Made by a program: the position numbers and the translations under genes. A stretch of DNA of 64,000 nt from NCBI GenBank assembly GCA_036346255.1, contig CM070625.1, positions 19,429,488 to 19,493,487 on the forward strand, given 5' to 3'. Under the pieces are notes generated by a model that was given only the letters and a program-made list of their open reading frames with translations, searched no databases and was not told the DNA's origin. Position 1 is the first letter of the stretch; the number at the start of each line of letters is the position of its first letter. This document shows positions 21,101 to 34,200 of the stretch, piece after piece. This DNA is from Ampelocalamus luodianensis. Its lineage: Eukaryota; Streptophyta; Magnoliopsida; Poales; Poaceae.

Positions 21101-24100
21101 CAACCCTGCCCAAAGTCAGTGGCTGTCTGTTAGCTAAATATATTATGTACTTTGTTTTGTCTATGTGGTAAATCTGTTGTCACATTGGGTCAAATCAATT
21201 AAAGGACCCACCACTCGTAGTAAAAGTTCTGTAGGATCCAATTTGAATCCTTGTTCTAGTAGTTGGTCTACCTGTACTTTCTGTCATTTTTCTGGTGTAC
21301 TAGTGTGTTGACTTCTGGAAACCTGCTGGAATCTGGTAAAGTACAGTTATGTAATACCGTCATTGGGAATCCAATAGTGAGAATGAGTAGAAATTTGATG
21401 GATGAAGGCGATGGATGTTGAGAGTAAAACGAGAAAGTAGATGTTGAAGTGTTGCTGAAAAATACTGGTACATCTTTGAGGTCTGGCATGAAACATATGT
21501 ACATAGTAGCAAGTGCCAGATGGCAATTACTTGGAGGATGTGTTAATCCTCGAAAGAAAAGCAGGTAAAAAGAAGCTTGTTGATTATCCAAGACATGGAC
21601 GGCATTGGTATCATTGTAAATTTTTGTAAATTTTTTGGTAATATTGGTTTTGTACTCTATTGAGTTGAAGGTGCAAAATACTTTAGCAAATTAGATACAG
21701 CCAGGTTTCTTCATTTTGCTGCTTCTTGCTGCAAATACTTAAGCTACATGCATTCTTTCCTATCTTGGGATGCGGGATGCCTATCAGACTGAATTATCAA
21801 AGTTTATCACACTGTCCACATGCTAGATAATATGCGAATTTAATCAGCCATGTGTTACTGTGCATCACTTTTTTTTTTGTTAGTTCTGTGTTCACAGTTT
21901 TTATATTCAGCCGTGGTACTCAAGCACCCTTCTTGATTTCTGTTGTCGCAGAGCATCCCTGGCTTCAAAATGCTAAGAAAGCTCCAAATGTTCCTCTTGG
22001 AGACATTGTAAAGTCAAGGCTGAAACAATTTTCAAGGATGAACAGATTCAAAAGAAGAGCTTTAAGGGTTTGAATCTTGTTCTCATGAAACTGATTTAGT
22101 GTGCTTTGATGCTAATCTCTTTTCTTTTCAGAAGTCTACCTCGAAAATATATGTTTCACTAACCAAAATTGGTACTTGACAGGTTATTGCTGATCACTTG
22201 TCGGCCGAAGAGGTTGAGGACATAAAGGATATGTTCAAGGTGATGGATACTGATAATGATGGTATAGTCTCTTATGAAGAATTGAAGAGTGGGATCGCAA
22301 AATTTGGCTCTCATTTAGCAGAATCTGAAGTGCAAATGCTAATTGAAGCTGTAAGTAATCTGAAGCACTTCGCTTGCTTGTTATAATGTTCAATCAGATT
22401 AAATGAGTCACTATCTTTGGACTTTGGTCACAGTTCATACTGAATCAAACAGCTTCTGCTAACTTTATATCTGATGCATAGTGTTAGAGATATGTTAGAG
22501 ATAGAATAGGAAATATTTTATATTTCCTTATCTGTATCCTTGTACACCCTATATATATTGCCTATTGGGCCTCTTCAATATACACACAATATTCATAACA
22601 TGGTATCAGAGCAAAGGTTAGGGTTAGGGTTTACTGTAGCCACCGCCGTCTAGCCGTTGCTCGTCTTCCGCTGCCCGCTGCCCCCGGGAGAAGCTTCTCC
22701 GCTCCCGGGGGCGGCCTCTCATCGGCGCCCGTGCTCTCTCGCCGGATCTTTTTCGTGCTGCCGCTTGGGCCACCCGTGGCTCGTCTTCATCCACGGCCTC
22801 GACCTCGAAGACTACCGCGCACGGGGAGTCGACGCACGCGTCTTCGCCGCATTGCTCATGTCCTCGGGCCTCCTCACGCGGTGGTGCTTGGAGACGGTTC
22901 TCTCGAGCCGTCGCCTCGACATCGTCTTCTGGATCGAGCCGCCGTCACCTCGTGCTTCTCCTAATCGCGACAACCTCGTGCTCCTACAGCTCTCCCTCCG
23001 CCTGGACCAAGTGGATGTGTGTGCCCGGTTCGAGCCGTCGCCTCCGGATCGGTGTTTTCCCCTGCTCGTGCTCACCTCCGTGTGCGCCTGGTGCAGTCGC
23101 CGCCTCGGATCAAGCGGATCCGTCGCCCAAAGCTCGCCACCGAGTCCCGACGACCTCCACCGCCTCCCTCTTTTGCTGATCTTTCGGTGGAGAGAGGAAG
23201 ATCTCGGCTTGGGGAGGAGTAAAGGAGGAGCTTGTGGGGAAGAACCACAGAGCAGAGGGGAGCAATCTGGATAGAGGCATGAAGTCGAGGGGAGCAATCT
23301 GGTATCTGGATTGAGGCATGAAGTCGCTCGCACGAAGTCGTTCCGACTTCACCGACTGGCTCCGGCTTCGATTTCTCCTTTGGCTTCTCTAGTTATCCTT
23401 TAGATTCCCCCCTCTTTGTGTTGTTGTTTCCGTTGCGTCCATCCAAATCCGTACCATTCAATTTTTGAGTTCGTCTAAGCCATGCGATTCCACAAATTTA
23501 TTATCAATCATAGAAGCATAGGAATTGCCTTATGCATGCCAGCAGCTGCCGCTCCTGCCTTCTTTCTGAGCCGCGTGCAGATCGTAGAAATCGTTATGAT
23601 GCCGCCGCTTTCTTAGCCGCCGCCCCGAGTTTCTAAGGTCGCCGCGCTTCTTTTGCGCCGTCGTCGTCTTGGGCTTCGATCTACGCTGTTATGCTTCCAC
23701 CTATTCCTATTCGACTTGATTTGACATTTCTTTCTATTTTTGTCGGTGTCACCATCTTCTTCGTCGTGTTGCCGCGGTCGACTTTTTCAGCCCCTGCACA
23801 TTGTGCTCTATGGGTTGTCGCACGACCCGGATGGCAGGAGATCTTTTGATACTCGATATATTTTCCAAGAGCTGCATGCTACGATGACATTATCAAGACT
23901 CGGATTTTGGATTTTCTATATTTTAGTGTCAACCATCTTCAAATGCAATGCTATTGCATACGCCTTGTATTTGAGAGGGGGTGTTAGAGATATGTTAGAG
24001 ATAGAATATGAAGTCTTTATATTTCCTTATCTGTACCCTTGTACACTATATATATTGCCTATTGGGCCTCTTCAATATACACACAATATTTATAACACAT

Positions 24101-25065
24101 AGTACCTTTGATGTTCCATGAAACAGCAAATTAGTAAAATGTCTGTTGTTTTATACCAGAATGTGGAAATGGTGTAACTCATTGGGCTTTTTTTTGCATT
24201 AGCTTGGTTCTTGGGACCTAGGAAAGTAACAATAAGGGATCAAGGAAATAATCAAACTTTTACTTCCATCTCCACTAAGGACCCATCTATTCTACTCACT
24301 TTATATGTTGCTTGAGATAAATTAGAACTAGGACATCATGGCTAGCATTTCTCTGAACTTGTTTATTTATACAGGTTGAATATACATAGATCAGTAAGCT
24401 TGCTGAATTATTTATCATTAGCCTTCATTTTTTAGGCCGGTTAGGTCCATAATAATACTATTGTATGCGATGTGAAAGTCAATTTGATAATTAGGTGGTC
24501 CAAATGGCTTGATTAGTGTAATGTCCTCTAGTATTAACAAGAACAAGATGTTGAAGATTTGCATATCTGATCTTTTGTGGATGGAAATTAGGTGGATACG
24601 AATGGTAGGGGAGCACTTGATTATGGTGAATTTTTGGCCGTCTCACTTCATTTACAAAGGATGGCAAATGATGAGCACCTTCGGCGGGCCTTCCTATTTT
24701 TCGACAAGGATGGCAATGGTTATATTGAACCCGAGGAGCTTCATGAGGCCCTGGTGGAGGATGGGACAGCTGATAGCATGGAAGTGGTGAATGATATATT
24801 GCAAGAAGTTGACACCGACAAGGTTGCGGTTCACTTATACTGATACCAATGATAGCTACAACCTTCGGATCTTATTCCTTTCCTTAATAAGAGTCTACTT
24901 TGATTGTTTCTGCAGGATGGCAAAATTAGCTACGAAGAATTTGTAGCAATGATGAAGACCGGCACAGACTGGAGAAAGGCATCGCGGCATTATTCAAGGG
25001 GGCGTTTCAATAGCCTTAGCATAAGGCTTATCAAGGATGGATCTCTAAAACTGGGTAATGAGTGA
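18175..25065 (+). CDS. CPK13: Calcium-dependent protein kinase, CPK13 type
   Basis: Seven exons join in frame: 18175-18853, 20475-20618, 20700-20852, 21952-22067, 22183-22350, 24592-24822 and 24916-25065. All introns are GT-AG, and the product is 546 residues. The N-terminus MGNCCRSP carries Gly2 for myristoylation and Cys4/Cys5 for palmitoylation, so a membrane location is likely. A Gly-rich linker (about 37-49) precedes the kinase domain (about 72-330: GRGEFGVTYLC, catalytic Lys about 101, HRDLKPENF, DFGLS, APEVL). The autoinhibitory junction follows (APNVPLGDIVKSRLKQFS), and then four EF hands (DTDNDGIVS, DTNGRGALD, DKDGNGYIE, DTDKDGKIS). EF2 has a weaker loop. It phosphorylates Ser/Thr targets in response to Ca2+. 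The N-terminus and C-terminus match my memory of Arabidopsis CPK13 and rice OsCPK7/OsCPK23; the symbol is the Arabidopsis name. Intron 5 contains a short LTR element. Confidence 0.95.
22482..24097 (+). mobile_element. Short non-autonomous LTR retrotransposon in CDPK intron 5
   Basis: Terminal direct repeats at 22482-22600 (119 bp) and 23982-24097 (116 bp) both begin TGTTAGAGATATGTTAGAG and end ATAACA. A 5-bp duplication CATAG flanks the element (22477-22481, 24098-24102). TGGTATCAGAGC, an initiator tRNA-Met primer site, begins at 22601, and a purine tract GAGAGGGGG precedes the 3' repeat. The 1.38-kb interior has no gag or pol; it is GC-rich on the left and resembles a Copia-like tail on the right. 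Its size and structure fit TRIM/SMART-like non-autonomous elements. It lies in the gene's transcriptional orientation and is removed with the intron. Confidence 0.92.
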
Positions 25066-28000
25066 AGTTGCAGACTTGCAGCTGGTGCTCTTACTCCTCT
25101 CATGTAAGTCCGGCCCTTGAGCCCACTAAGCAGACCCTCTTCCTTTTTTCTAATGATTATTTTGGCGGAAATTTAGATAGGTGGAGCCCCCCTGATTGGC
25201 TTACTCGTGTAAGTAGCTTTCCTGGTATCGCAGAAGAGCACGCACTGAAAGATGCACCAACCGCTGTGCGCCTGCTTGCTTGCCCCCTGTTTGATATCTC
25301 CTTCACTGTACCTGATGCTAAGTGTTGTACAATATTTTGTTGTTTACCTCAAATGCACTTTGTTGGTTTGGTGGATTTCGTTTTCATTGGTAAACTAGAT
25401 ATGCCTAGTCGGTACGCAGTGACTGGTAGTGCAGCTTCAAGCCTTTAACTATACCGAAACAACTGTCAGAAGTAAAGAACAGAAAGCAAAGCACCATGTA
25501 GCTACAACAATGTGTAAAGTGCCACAGTATGGATACCATTCTATTTGCAGTCTTGCACTAGATTGTCTGACGGACGCTGTTGTATTCCAGTAGTCTGATA
25601 CTGATGCTGCCAGTATTCAACCACATGCCAAAACTGGATCAGGATTCCCTGCAGTTTGTCACAGTGGAATTCGGAGGAGTTTGTCTGGTCTCATTTGCTT
25701 GTTTGCAGTCCAGTGTTTGTGGGTTTAAACCTCTCTGCTCTTCGGGACATGGATTCGGAAAATCATGGGAAATTGCCTTTCTTTCTTTCTTTTTCTTTTT
25801 CCATTTCTCTGTGACTAATCATGTAGTGCTTTACAACTAATCTTCATCTGCCATTGTTTTCAAGCGAAAAGAAAGCGGTCTGTTTAGCCTTTCTTCTGGC
25901 TTTATCCAAAAATTAACAAAGATAAAAGAGGATCAAGAACGGGCTGGAGATGTAACAGGTGTAAGGTTCGGTGTAATTCTATTTTCTTCCATTGTCTTTC
26001 TCGAGGTAACCATAATTAGGGTGAGCTTAAAAAGTACTGGATGGAGGCTGGAGCTGAGCGCATGAACGACCAAGCCATGCAATTGCAATCGTTGGATCAG
26101 AGAATTGAATTGTAAATCAGGTCATTCCTCCCAAGATTTATCTGTTAGAGTTGAGTTTTGAGTATAGATGATGTTCTCACCAGTAACTACTCGTAGTTGG
26201 GCTTTGCAGATTCTGAATTGAACACTGCTAGAACTCGATTTGTTTGCTGGCTAAATTTGTTCGTCTGTCATATCAGTATTAGGCTGATCATGGCATATTT
26301 TCTTCTTGAAAGGGTAATATCCCTTAAAAGGAATTATCAAGTTAACCAGAAGACTCGATCACGGTAACATTACGCTTTAGACAGAATCATTGTTATCTCC
26401 TTTTTAAATTGTTTTTAAACATTATTTTCTGAAGTACTAGTAGCGTGGAGATCAGAGTGTTCAAGTCACGTAAAGACAGTCAAATAAACGTATCAAGCTT
26501 TCTCCCATTAAAAAACATAAAGGAGCTCGTCACCAAACCTGGGGCCGAAGATGAACTGTTTGCCGGCACGTACGGTCAATCTTTTATTATAACCGCTTTT
26601 CCGGTACAGTTTATCTCCACCGTCGATTAAGACCCGTCAGCTTGCAGTAAGTAATTTTTAAGAGCATCTAAAATAATCTATGTCACTTGTTACTAAGAGA
26701 TTGCCATATCAGTATTTTGATGATGTGAAGGAGAGGAAGTGAGCTTGTTTCTAGATGAAAAAACAAGTAAATTGTTGATACCAAGACATAATAAACAATA
26801 AAATAGCTATTAAGGACTTGCTTATTACTTAAAAACCTGTTTTGTGTATAACAATTAAAATAGAAATTAAAGTCTTAGATACAAAATCAAAAAATAATCT
26901 ATTAAAAGGCTTGTTTTTTTTTATTATATTGAATACTCTCTCCTCTTAATAATAAACTAAAAAATAAATTATTATAGATAATCTAGATACTAAAGTAACA
27001 CGAACATAGCCCCGTAGCCCAACTACCATGACAACGAAACGAAATCTCCAGTCCGACGTCGTTTTTCAGGAAGGTGCGCCTAACCCGGGCGCTATAATCC
27101 CTTGCAGAACTTCACTTAGTGTCAAAATAAAAAAAAACTTCACTTTAGTGACCCATTTTGCAGTTTCAGCCTTTTGTTTTCTCCTCTTACATAGCAACGC
27201 CCCCACCCCGCGTACGAGCTAGCCTCTACTACTCTTCCACCAAATCGAAATAGCATGCAATTATGCAGTGTAGAATCCATGCATTCTTAAAAAATATACC
27301 TTGCACAATTATGGAATCTGGAAGTGAGGCACCGTTTGGAAAGCAGAAATTCCGTATGAAACCGTTCAATTCTCAAGTATCAAATGAAAAATTAGACTAA
27401 CTCTTAGAATGTAGTAGTAGTTTGGCTCATATACTATTTAGTCCTTTAGATGGCCACCCCTTTATGTCTTGGTAAGGCATGTATTTTGTAATCCAAACGT
27501 GAACAACTACAAATTCTTTCTTGTCATGTAGTAGCACGATTTAGTACTTGAATATCTAAATTTGCATTGTCCTTCATTTGCCCCCTTAGATTTCTCTCAA
27601 GCTTCGCCACTGAATGAGACCCAGTTCAAGCCACTCGAATGTACAATTGCGCAGCGTGTATGCTTATCTTGGAAAACTTGAACTTACAATCTTCACCAAA
27701 GTTGAAGCAGCTGTGGTTGGAATGGTAGGGTAGGAAAGGTGCGAGGCCAACTGCCTCGGCAGATCTGGCGTCGCCGTTGGGATCCGACGCCAACGCGAAC
27801 GCCGTCCCATTCGGTCGTCACGAGCACAGAGAATCAACCCCAGCGGGGCAGCGCGAGAAGGACAATGTCCAGGTGGGGAGCGGTCCAGCGCAACAGCGAC
27901 TGACAATAATGGCAACTCTCCACATCGGATCGGGCTCCCCCGCCTCCCGGACCAACCCCCGCGTCGCCCAGCGACAGCAACGTCCGGGCCGACGCCGACG

Positions 28001-28283
28001 CCGACGGGTGGGCCCCAGCCGTCAGAAGGACACCGACGTGAAAAAAGAGGTGGTTGTGCGGGCGCGGCGTCGGCTTTTGGATCCCGAGCGGCCGCCTCTC
28101 CTTCGCTTCTACTGCTCGGTGTCTTCTCTGGCTTCTCTTCGCTGCCGCCTCGCCTCGGCTGTTCTCTCTCACTCGCGCGGTGGTTGCGTTGTCTCTCACC
28201 CCGCTCGCTTCGCTTCAAATGGCGGCGGCGCAGGGTGAGCGTCCGCGGGATAGGCACGCCACGGGCGCGTGAGCTCGCCGGCT
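25066..28283. other. CDPK 3' region, intergenic spacer and DYRK 5' region
   Basis: The CDPK 3' UTR probably occupies the first few hundred bases. An AT-rich block at about 26655-26995 begins AAGAGCATCT and ends in TAGATAATCTAGATACT, and looks like a decayed MITE (ends uncertain). From 27660 the sequence turns GC-rich and leads into the DYRK gene. A 17-codon upstream reading frame lies at 28219-28272. Open frames on both strands at 27660-28260 are composition artefacts. Confidence 0.45.
28219..28272 (+). promoter_or_regulatory. Possible upstream reading frame of the DYRK gene
   Basis: ATG at 28219 opens a 17-codon frame (MAAAQGERPRDRHATGA) that ends at TGA 28270-28272, 11 bases before the main ATG at 28284. 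If included in the mRNA leader it could lower initiation at the main start. A GT donor-like GGTGAGC at 28234 means this part might instead be spliced out. Confidence 0.35.
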
Positions 28284-31200
28284 ATGTCGGCGCTCGGAGC
28301 GGAGGGGGGCGTCATGGGCTTCCCCGCGGAGCACGGCTTCGCGCGCGCCGCCTCCGCGCTCCGGGACGACGTCCTCGCGGCGCGCTCCGCGGCCGCCGGG
28401 GACGGTGACGGTGACGGCTCCGCCTCCTCCGATGACCCCCAGCTCCCGCCGCTGCGGCTGCCCGGCTCCTATGGCGCCTTCGGCGGCGGGCTCGCGAGCC
28501 CTGGCTCCAGCTCCTCCTCCGACGCCTTCGTCAGCATGCGCTCCACGCCTTCAGGTAGCGTGCTCGCGTGAGAGAGATTTTTTTCCCTCCACAATGTGTA
28601 GAACCCTCCTCGGCGCGACTCCCCGAGAGCGGAGGCGTTTGCGGGGGCGCCTGCTTCAAGTTTGTTTGTGTGTTTTTTTTGCTCGAATTCTGATCCAAAT
28701 TGTGGTGGTTTTGTTTTGTTTGGTTCGGTTGTTTTGTGCGGAGATCAGGGCTGCTGAATCCATACGGGTTGTGGTCGCCGCCGCGCGCGCCGTCGGAGGC
28801 GTCGTCCTCGGAAATGGAGTTCGGCACGGCGCGCGAGTACGACACAAGCGACCTCTTCTTCGGCGAGAATTGGCTCTACGACGACCACCTGTTCAACGGC
28901 AAGCCGGAGAGTGACAAGAGCGACGACGGCGACGGGGAGGACAAGTTTATTGTTGGGCCTGACGTCAGCTCGTGGCGGAGTGAAATGTGCGAGCCTGGCG
29001 ATGGCGGCGGCCGCTGTCACGTGCATAGCAATGGCAATGCCGACTCTGAAAGTTGCGCAGTGGTGTATACCTGCTCTTCACCGCCCTACGGCTGTTGCTA
29101 CGGGGAAAGGAATAATGATGAGGAGTTGGTGAGGGATTCTTGCTCTGCGGTGTATGGGAGGTATCAGATCATGGATGACCAGACGGAGGTGCTGGATGAG
29201 TGCGGTGCGGATGCGTTCCGGTTCTGGCGGAACGCGGATGGCGATTCTGTGCTCAAGAGCGAACCATTAATGGATTCCAAGAGAGGGGACGATGAGGGAC
29301 TGGATCTGAGTGCGGTGGAGAAGGAGCTTCAGATGCTCAGTCCGTACTTGGCTGACGCAGATGCCCTTGACAGTAAGTAGTTCTGTTCTGTCCTCTTTGC
29401 TTTTGTTCAGGCTCATTTTCTGCATCTCGCAAAATCCTCGAAGAAGTTCAAAAGGAATTCACTTCATGACGTTGTGCTTCAATTATTCTTTTCAAGAGAT
29501 TAGATTTTGTTCCAGTTCTAGAATGCTGTTTATATTTTATAGGTTAGCTAGAGACTTGGCCTCACACTTAGAGGTGGCCAAATGGGTGGCATAACACGGC
29601 ACGACATGGGTCTGCTTGGCCCAGTATGTTAAACGGGTCATGTCGTGCAGGCCCGTGAGCTCAGTCGTAGACCCATGCACGACACGCTGAGCTCACGGGC
29701 CGTGTCGTGCGGTCCAGGCACGTTTAGCCCAACGGGTCAGGATAGGTTCGTTTAGCCCATCTCGGCCGCCGACACTATGCCTGCTGCCCACATTCGCACA
29801 CCAGCCGATGCCCCACTGTAGCCCCTCGCCACGCCATGGCTACCTCGGCGGGGGCTTCTTAGATCTGGCCGGATCTGGGCGCTGCAGACGCAGATCCAGC
29901 CGGATCTAAGAGGAGGCAGGTGAAGGCATGGCTAAAGGTAGTCAAATAGGTCATGCCTGTCGAGCCAGCCCGAGACACGACACTATTAGCCTAGCCCAGG
30001 CACACTCGACACCTAAATGGGTCATGCCCACCAGACCCAACGCACTGTGTCGTGCTTGGGTCGCGACTTCGGCCTAGCGGGCTGGCCCGGTCCGGCACGC
30101 ATAGTACCGCTCTTGGTACGGCACGGTTGGCACGACACGGTGCGCGGCAAAGGAGGAGGCCACGCGCCGCTCCTGGTATGGCACGGTTGGCACAACACGG
30201 CGCGCGGCAGAGGAGGAGGCAGCGCACAGAGGCGGGCACCCTTTTTCTAGATGGGTAAATGGGCCATCGTGCGGAGCTGACACGACACGGTCCGTAAACT
30301 CGACGTGATGAGCCTGGGTCGGCGATGATCCTACGGGCCGACACAACACAACCCATTTAGTCAGCGAGGCCGTGTCGTGTTGCCATTTGGCCAAGTCTAG
30401 GCGTGGCAGCATGAGGTAGGGAAGGCCGGAATGGGGAGGGATGGGCGCGAGGAAAGAGGATGGCCATCGCGGCTGTGGCTACGATGACACCACCCTCCTC
30501 TACTGCGAGCGTGAAGCCGCTGCCGTCGCCAAATCAGACACAGGAGCGCCGCCCTTCCTCTTCCACGTGGCGGAACAACTCGCCTCTTCCACGGACGCGT
30601 GGCCGTCACCGTCACCACGGGGGGGAGGAGGAGGTGAGGTCGGGGTGGAGACTGGGACAGGGGCAGCCGATGAACATGAGGCGAGGCGAGGAGGCGTGTG
30701 AGAGATGGGAGGGCGGCCAGGGAAGGAGGAGCGAGGAGGTGAGGTCGGGGTGGAGACTGGGACAGGGGCAGCCGATGAACATGAGGCGAGGCGAGGAGGC
30801 GTGTGAGAGATGGGAGGGCGGCCAGGGAAGGAGGAGCGAGGAGGCGAGCGAAAGATAGGGCCATGGGAGGACACCCTAGTAAGCTAAACGGGTCGGGCCG
30901 TGTGGTGCCTGGGTCAGGCCTGGCCAGGTCAGCCCGCTGGGCCGAGGTATCGTGGCGTGCTGGTATGGCTCGTTTAGGTGTTGGGACATGTCGTGCTTGG
31001 GCCGGGTCAACAATATCGTGCTTCGGGTTGACCCGGCCCATTTGGACAGGTCTACTCGCACTCATTGTGATCATTGTGAATTGAATCGGCATTTGGCACT
31101 AGTTTTGGGTTGATCATTGTGAATTGAATCAGCGGTGCTATACACACGAAAATTTGGGTACGAAGCTCTTACGAAAAGGAATCTCACGAGTCACGGGAGG

Positions 31201-34200
31201 TAGGCTCGCTGCTTGAGTCGTCCTGTCCTCTCCAAGCGTGCAAACCGAGGCCCACTAGCCGGCGTGAATCGCGAAGCACTATCGACGTTGCGGAACCTCG
31301 CCGCCGCCCGTCGCTCGGAGGCCCCTGGCCCTATCCGTCGTGAGGCCTTTTGCCGCCTGTTGTGGAGGTCGTCGACGCCGTTCAGAGCCTCGCCGCCGTG
31401 GGTGATGTATCCTCGCCACCTGTTGTGAAGGTCGTGATCGCGATGGGCTTCGTGGTGGTATTGGGTGGCCTCACGACGGACGGCGATCACCAACAACAGA
31501 CAATGATGCGCTTCACTACAGGCTTCCAATGAGTGAGTGCATGTCCCGAGAGGTAGCAGTGACAATGGTGCCGGACTGCCGCCAGAGTGGCATCCCAATT
31601 GAGTATTCGGTTGTGGCACACCACGCCGCCCTAGTTGCTATGGTGCTCCTCCCCCAAAATCAATAGCTGCCTAAATTTCTTCAACGTTAGGACCACTAAG
31701 TGTAGTTCCAAGCTCACAGGAAAAAAACAATCAAATTCATTCGCATGTTAGTAAGAAGACATGGGAATTCCACAGCCACGAAGAGTCAACTTGAAAGGGA
31801 ACTAGAGGGTAAAAGGAAGAGTATTGCGTCGCGAAGTAGCTACCTGATTCAGATGACGGGCTTGGGCATTGAGAACGTGAGAAGAACCGTGGGTTCGCAG
31901 ATGCAGTAGAGACCCACAAATATTGTGTTCCAATTGCTCTACAAGACCTTGGTATGATCTTGTCATGTGTAATTGTTGGATTCTGGCATTGATAAAGAGG
32001 AAGAGGAAGTAGTGCATGCACTGGCGTTGTGACCGAAGGTTGGAATGTGAGCAAGTCACGTGAGGAGGGTAGCTTCGTAGGCTTTTTGTACAAATTATTT
32101 CATGTGCACAGCATTTTCCGAATTGAATCCATACTTCAAAGTAGAATTTATATACAGGCGGCTGTAAACACAACAAAGCAAGATTGAGCCTAGTTCTGCT
32201 TGAATTATGATGAAAATTTTGCTGATTGGTCCAGGTTTTCATGTCTTTGTAATCCCAAAATTCATTGTTCACCTATCCAGTCCAAAGTTTCTTCTTGCTT
32301 GTGGACTAGTTGGTTTTATTCTAACTGTGGTTATCTCTTGCAGACCCTGGGCCTGAACATGATTTCAGAGGCAATGATGAACTAGATATTAACATTGTAA
32401 CAGATGAAAAAAATGCCGATGACAAAGAATTTTTAAAAATAGTTACAGTATACATCCTTTTCCTGAGATTGGTGATCCTGAGGATGTTTATGAGATGGAG
32501 GACATTGGGCCAGCAGATACAGATGTTCAAAATTCTACTGATAAAATCAAGGAAGATCCAAAAACGAATATTGATCTTGCACTCTCTAATTTTCATCAAG
32601 AATGTGAGGTATTTGAACTGAGAATTTTCCAACGGAAGAACAGGTTCACTATCAGATACTTATTTTGTTTTCTTTTGCTGCCAAATAATTCTGTGAATAT
32701 ACTCGTATGCTCATGTGATGGGTGTCCACTGCAGGACTGGCTTGGAGGAAAACAAAGATTTTCCTATTGTCATGAATTCAGTTATAGCTGGAAGATATCG
32801 TGTCACTGAGTATCTTGGCTCAGCTGCATTCAGCAAGGTTGTACAGGCACATGATCTTTGCACGGGAATGGATGTCTGCCTTAAAATAATAAAAAATGAC
32901 AAGGATTTCTTTGATCAAAGCTTGGATGAGATAAAGCTCCTTAAATTTGTAAATAAATACGATCCAGCGGATGAGCATCATATATTACGCCTCTATGATT
33001 TTTTCTACTACCAGGTATGTGATATAGAGATATAATGAACTAAGTCTTTTGGTTTTCTTTTACACCAAACCTGCAATGAACAGTTATACTACTTTCAAAA
33101 GAAAAAAATGGTCATATTCATTCAAGTCCTAGGAATTCATTTAATATATCAGCAGTTTTCTACTCGAGATGTGTACTTCAATTATGCCCTGTTTGGTATT
33201 TATCCCAGGGAATTTCTCATTTTTAACCTCGCATAATGCTTGACAACTGAAAAAAAACAACAGGAACATCTTTTCATTGTCACTGAATTACTACGGGCGA
33301 ATCTATATGAATTTCAGAAATATAACCAGGAGTCTGGTGATGAGGTGTACTTTTCATTGCCCAGAATACAGGTATATCTGACTGCTCTCCTTTTTCCTGA
33401 GGGTATCTCTGACTGTTTTGTTACCAAAGCACTCTCTGTAACTGTCATGTATATCTGTTGATTTTATAAGTTCTCTCAGCATTAATAATTGAGTAAATTT
33501 CGCAATCACAACAATCACAAAACTGCACTTTTAAGGATATGTATCACACAACCACACTTTGGCCCATTGTTTCTCAAAGCTACGCTTCCGTCGATTTCAA
33601 CGGGACTGACATCTTGGGCCCACTGGTTAGTCCCACATTCTCACAACTCCCCCGTTTGCTGACATGGACGAACTTGCCACGCAGACGGCACATCATCTGG
33701 CTTGCTCAAGATGGATAGAATGTTTGCACTAACTTCTAATGGGATTTGTTCTTATATCTTAAATCCCACAAGAAAGCATACCACATGACAATGCTAGATC
33801 TAGCCTTAGCTTCTTTTTGCATTGTTTGTAGGTGTGCCTTCATCCATGTTAGCAAACGGGGGAGTTGTGAGGATGTGGGACTGACCAGTGGACCTAGGAT
33901 GTTAGTACTGTTGGATTCAACAGAGGTGTAGTTTTGTGAAATGATTGGCGAAAGTACTTGTGGTTTTGTGAAATGATTGGCCAAAGTAAGTGTGGTTTTG
34001 TGATAGTTTTGGCAATTGTAGTGTGGTTTTGCGAAATTTACTCTTAAAAATTCTATTGAACCATACAAAAGCATTTACAGCTGACCTTGTAATACACTAT
34101 AGTTGTAAAAGAAAGATTTCTTTATGTTCTGGTCCTCCTTGACCATTTTTCTCCTTGAGTGGTTTTTTTTTACAAAGATACGTTGAGCATGATTAAATTT

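Noticed and set aside
22616..22632. Interstitial telomere array
   Set aside because: Only about two and a half TTAGGG-type units, inside a short LTR element; too short for a telomeric remnant, though noted above.
22657..23274. 205-codon frame as a gene inside CDPK intron 5
   Set aside because: It lies within the short LTR element, has low-complexity composition and no domain.
26655..26995. A defined MITE
   Set aside because: Ends resemble one another only loosely and no target duplication was found, so it is mentioned only within the spacer entry.
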